From Flavobacteriales bacterium (lineage in GTDB: Bacteria; Bacteroidota; Bacteroidia; Flavobacteriales_F; PHOS-HE28): a stretch of DNA of 53,507 nt. Made by a program: the position numbers and the translations under genes. Under the pieces are notes generated by a model. The model ran no database searches. It was not told the DNA's origin and worked only from the letters and a program-made list of their open reading frames with translations. Within the stretch, counting starts at the first letter, position 1; each line of letters starts with the position of its first letter. This document shows, piece by piece, positions 51,670-53,507 of this stretch. The stretch lies in assembly GCA_017987115.1 (NCBI GenBank), contig JAGNUG010000013.1, forward strand, positions 1 through 53,507, read 5' to 3'.

Positions 51670-52257
51670 TCAGTTCAGCGCAGGGTCTTCTGGGAAGTTG
51701 GCCAGTGGAGCAAATTCCGGTCCCATGTCGCGCAATGTTTCCGCCCAAATGTCTTTACTTCCAGTATGCATGATCCGCTTTTTATTGACATTGGCCACCA
51801 ACCAAGCTCTTTCGTTCAATTCCTTATCCAGCTGACCTTCGGTCCATCCGGAATACCCAACAAAAAAGCGCACATGCTTTGCTAGTTTCGGATCGGTGCT
51901 GAGGATGGATCTCAACTGTTCGAAATCTCCACCCATGTGCACACCATCCACCACTTCAGTGCTACCATCGAGGTGCGGACCAAGTGTATGCAAGTAATAT
52001 AGATTGCTACTTTGCACAGGTCCACCGATGCTCACTTTCGACCCGACCGGAGGCATTTTGTCCATCAGTTGATCGACGGCCATATCCATATGCCGGTTCA
52101 ACACGAATCCAAAGGACCCTTCATCATTGTGCTCACAAAGAAGTACTACGGTCCGTCGAAAATAGGGGTCGGGTAAAAAGGGTTCGCTGACCAATAACCT
52201 TCCTCGTGCTGGGTTGAGTTTGTTCTCTGGTCGAAGATCAAGAAAGTTATTGCTCAT
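51670..52257 (-). CDS. YqgE/AlgH family protein
   Basis: 195 residues from ATG 52257 (MSNNFLDLRPENKLNPARGRLLVSEPFL). The motifs PDPYFRRTVVLLCEHNDEGSFGFVLNR, SIGGPVQSSNLYYLHTL and FFVGYSGWTEGQLDKELNERAWLV are the YqgE/AlgH signature. The protein is cytoplasmic and small, with no proven activity; AlgH was first described as an alginate regulator in Pseudomonas, though this is not a transcription factor fold. The open frame continues 123 bases further up but lacks family similarity there. It is convergent with the PLP gene (5 bases apart) and divergent from pdxH. Confidence 0.9.
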   Translation of the reverse strand: MSNNFLDLRPENKLNPARGRLLVSEPFLPDPYFRRTVVLLCEHNDEGSFGFVLNRHMDMAVDQLMDKMPPVGSKVSIGGPVQSSNLYYLHTLGPHLDGSTEVVDGVHMGGDFEQLRSILSTDPKLAKHVRFFVGYSGWTEGQLDKELNERAWLVANVNKKRIMHTGSKDIWAETLRDMGPEFAPLANFPEDPALN

Positions 52258-52379
52258 ATTGATGCTACAAGGTACGGTCTTGGTTTGGAAATAGTGCTGA
52301 AATGTTGCTTGTAGGTCAGGCTCGTTAATGGAGTTATTCCGGAATGATCTGATGTGATTACAGGAATGCACGAACAGCA

Positions 52380-52411
52380 TTGGTGAAATGTCTGATGGAC
52401 GAATACCTTAG
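52380..52411 (+). promoter_or_regulatory. Possible pdxH promoter
   Basis: TTG (52380-52382), 21 bases, TACCTTAG (52404-52411). The -33 box is exact, the spacer long and -7 has one mismatch. It lies 24 bases before the pdxH ATG. Confidence 0.4.
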
Positions 52412-52435
52412 CAGCCACGAAATTCGAAAAAAAGA

Positions 52436-53068
52436 ATGACCCAGGACAACAAGCGAACCGATTTTAGCAAGGATAAATTGCTCGAGGATGCGGCCGGCAT
52501 TGACCCTATTGCATTGTTCGATCGTTGGTACGCTGCGGCCAATTCGGAGAATGTTCTGGAACCGAATGCAATGTCATTGGCAACGGCTGGCTCAGTAACG
52601 ATCAGCTGTCGCATTGTTTATCTGCAGAAGTTCGATAAGCACGGGTTCGTCTTCTACACGAACCAGAATAGTCGGAAGGCAATGGATCTGGAACGCGACC
52701 CGCGCGCAGCATTAACGTTCTTCTGGCCGGAATTGGAGCGACAGGTTCGCATTGAAGGGAAAGCGGAACATGTCACGGCCGAGGAGAGCGATGCGTATTT
52801 TGCTACGCGTCCGCGCGCAAGTCGTATCGGTGCATGGGCCAGTGATCAAAGCAGAGCAGCTGGGACCAGAGAAGAAATGGATGACCGGTATAAGCGGTGG
52901 GTTGAACGATTCGGAGACCAGGACGTTCCGCGTCCATTGCATTGGGGTGGGATCCGAGTAAAACCAGTTAGGATCGAGTTCTGGCAAGGTCGTGCAGATC
53001 GAATGCATGACAGGATCGTCTTCGAACTTGCTGGAGAAGAGTGGATACGTTTGCGTTTACAACCTTAG
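52436..53068 (+). CDS. pdxH: Pyridoxamine/pyridoxine 5'-phosphate oxidase
   Basis: A 210-residue FMN enzyme that oxidises PNP and PMP to PLP. It has the family core AMSLATAG, SCRIVYLQKFDKHGFVFYTNQNSRKAMDL (FMN-binding strands), FFWPELERQVRIEG and YFATRPRASRIGAWASDQS (substrate phosphate arginines). The C-terminal arm FWQGRADRMHDRIVF carries the conserved Arg-x-His pair (RMHDR) that binds the substrate. Length matches the bacterial family (about 210-215). The product PLP is needed by the class III and class IV enzymes in this window. It ends 24 bases before a bidirectional terminator. Confidence 0.96.
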   Translation: MTQDNKRTDFSKDKLLEDAAGIDPIALFDRWYAAANSENVLEPNAMSLATAGSVTISCRIVYLQKFDKHGFVFYTNQNSRKAMDLERDPRAALTFFWPELERQVRIEGKAEHVTAEESDAYFATRPRASRIGAWASDQSRAAGTREEMDDRYKRWVERFGDQDVPRPLHWGGIRVKPVRIEFWQGRADRMHDRIVFELAGEEWIRLRLQP

Positions 53069-53092
53069 GTGGATCGAATGTCCATAATGCAG

Positions 53093-53118
53093 AAGACCCC
53101 TCGTTGCTGAGGGGTCTT
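53093..53118. terminator. Bidirectional terminator between pdxH and the H1-like gene
   Basis: 10-base perfect arms AAGACCCCTC (53093-53102) and GAGGGGTCTT (53109-53118) around GTTGCT, with T-rich flanks. It is placed between two convergent genes. Confidence 0.85.
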
Positions 53119-53139
53119 TGCTTCTGTAACGAATAGGAA

Positions 53140-53507
53140 TTACTTCTTCTTCGCGGCGGTTTTCTTTGCGGCTTTCTTAGGTGCCGCTTTTTTTGGCGCC
53201 GCTTTTTTCGCGATCGGCTTTTTTGCAGCAGCGCGTTTAACAACTTTCTTCGCGGTCTTCTTCGCAGCTTTTTTCGGCGCAACCTTCTTAGCAGTTGGCT
53301 TTTTTGCAGCAGCGCGTTTAACCACTTTCTTCGCGGTCTTCTTCGCAGCTTTTTTCGGAGCAACCTTCTTAGCAGTTGGCTTCTTTGCAGCAGCGCGTTT
53401 AACCCCTTTCTTCACGGTCTTCTTCGCAGCTTTTTTCGGAGCTACCTTCTTAGCAGTTGGCTTCTTTGCAGTAGCGCGTTTAACTACTTTCTTCACGGTC
53501 TTCTTCG
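53140..53507 (-). CDS. Histone H1-like lysine-rich protein, 5' end outside the window
   Basis: The C-terminal 122 residues of a protein that begins beyond the window edge. It is nearly pure Lys, Ala, Pro, Val and Thr, with a 27-residue repeat (AAKKPTAKKVAPKKAAKKTAKKVVKRA and variants) and no acidic residue. This matches bacterial H1-like (Hc1/HU-tail-like) DNA-binding proteins of Bacteroidota and Chlamydiae. In the DNA the repeat is exactly 81 bases. The true N-terminal domain, which could be an HU-like fold, cannot be seen. The frame reads through the window end (53494-53496 is GTG within KKTVKK), so the GTG is not a start. Confidence 0.8.
   Translation of the reverse strand, partial: KKTVKKVVKRATAKKPTAKKVAPKKAAKKTVKKGVKRAAAKKPTAKKVAPKKAAKKTAKKVVKRAAAKKPTAKKVAPKKAAKKTAKKVVKRAAAKKPIAKKAAPKKAAPKKAAKKTAAKKK
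53216..53507 (-). repeat. 81-bp tandem repeat in the H1-like gene
   Basis: The marker CGCGGTCTTC/CACGGTCTTC recurs at 53251, 53332, 53413 and 53494, spaced 81 bases each time. At least three and a half copies lie in the window. Copies differ by a few bases, mostly at third positions or Ala/Thr/Val/Gly swaps. Confidence 0.9.

Noticed and set aside
53140-53507. CRISPR-like regular spacing at the window end
   Set aside because: The 81-bp units are continuous coding repeats with no unique spacers, in frame as a 27-residue protein repeat.

Overview
The window looks like a core chromosomal stretch of a Bacteroidota bacterium, most likely a member of the Flavobacteriales or a close relative. Three things in the sequence support this. 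Five large exported proteins are present, three of them ending in type IX secretion (T9SS) sorting domains. Promoters have the Bacteroidota form, TTG then about 19 bases then TAnnTTTG, with the TTTG often only 4-35 bases before the start codon. Shine-Dalgarno sequences are largely missing. Family content fits too: a Bacteroidota-type dipeptidyl-peptidase III, fused RibBA, split transketolase, a fused O-/N-acyltransferase for amino-acid lipids, and a START-like protein. I saw no insertion sequence, prophage, CRISPR array or rRNA operon.

Layout. 1-6.6 kb: 3' end of a DPP III peptidase, a YkuK-type protein, tRNA-Leu(CAG), a PH-like membrane protein, an M23/LysM endopeptidase, a membrane transglutaminase-like protein, the acyltransferase fusion and a CoA-binding protein. 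6.6-16.2 kb: two giant secreted M43 metalloproteases, a class III aminotransferase, and an ECF sigma factor whose probable anti-sigma and Spy-like partners lie on the far side of the second protease. 16.2-19.7 kb: the two transketolase half-genes with a secreted von Willebrand A (VWA) protein between them. 20-24.5 kb: ychF and a reprolysin-like secreted protease. 24.8-30.7 kb: a tight operon, parE - exported protein - lipoprotein - parC. 30.8-37.2 kb: two T9SS cargo proteins (FG-GAP/VCBS type and choice-of-anchor-B type) and a TPR protein. 37.2-44.1 kb: divergent tsaD/tamB, then ribBA. 44.1-49 kb: two glycosyltransferases, an LptF/LptG-type permease, and a START-like protein carrying a 180-residue histone-H1-like tail. 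49.1-53.5 kb: tRNA-Met(CAU), a small lipoprotein, a translationally coupled rhomboid - gmhB - class IV PLP enzyme run, a YqgE protein, pdxH, and a truncated H1-like protein built from 81-bp tandem repeats.

How it works together. Much of the window concerns the envelope: T9SS cargo, TamB, an LPS-exporter-like permease, glycosyltransferases, GmhB (heptose for LPS) and amino-acid lipid synthesis. The rest is housekeeping (topoisomerase IV, t6A tRNA modification, riboflavin, PLP, transketolase).

The most unusual items are: (1) a roughly 240-residue C-terminal module with a duplicated dockerin-like motif, shared by two secreted proteases of different families that both lack the usual T9SS sorting domain; (2) a beta-rich domain inserted between the zinc motif and Met-turn of an M43 protease; (3) the H1-tail/START fusion; and (4) two normally compact gene sets (sigma/anti-sigma and transketolase halves) split by secreted-protein genes. 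Nothing here is a clearly new defence or mobile system; the shared module is the best candidate for something uncharacterised.
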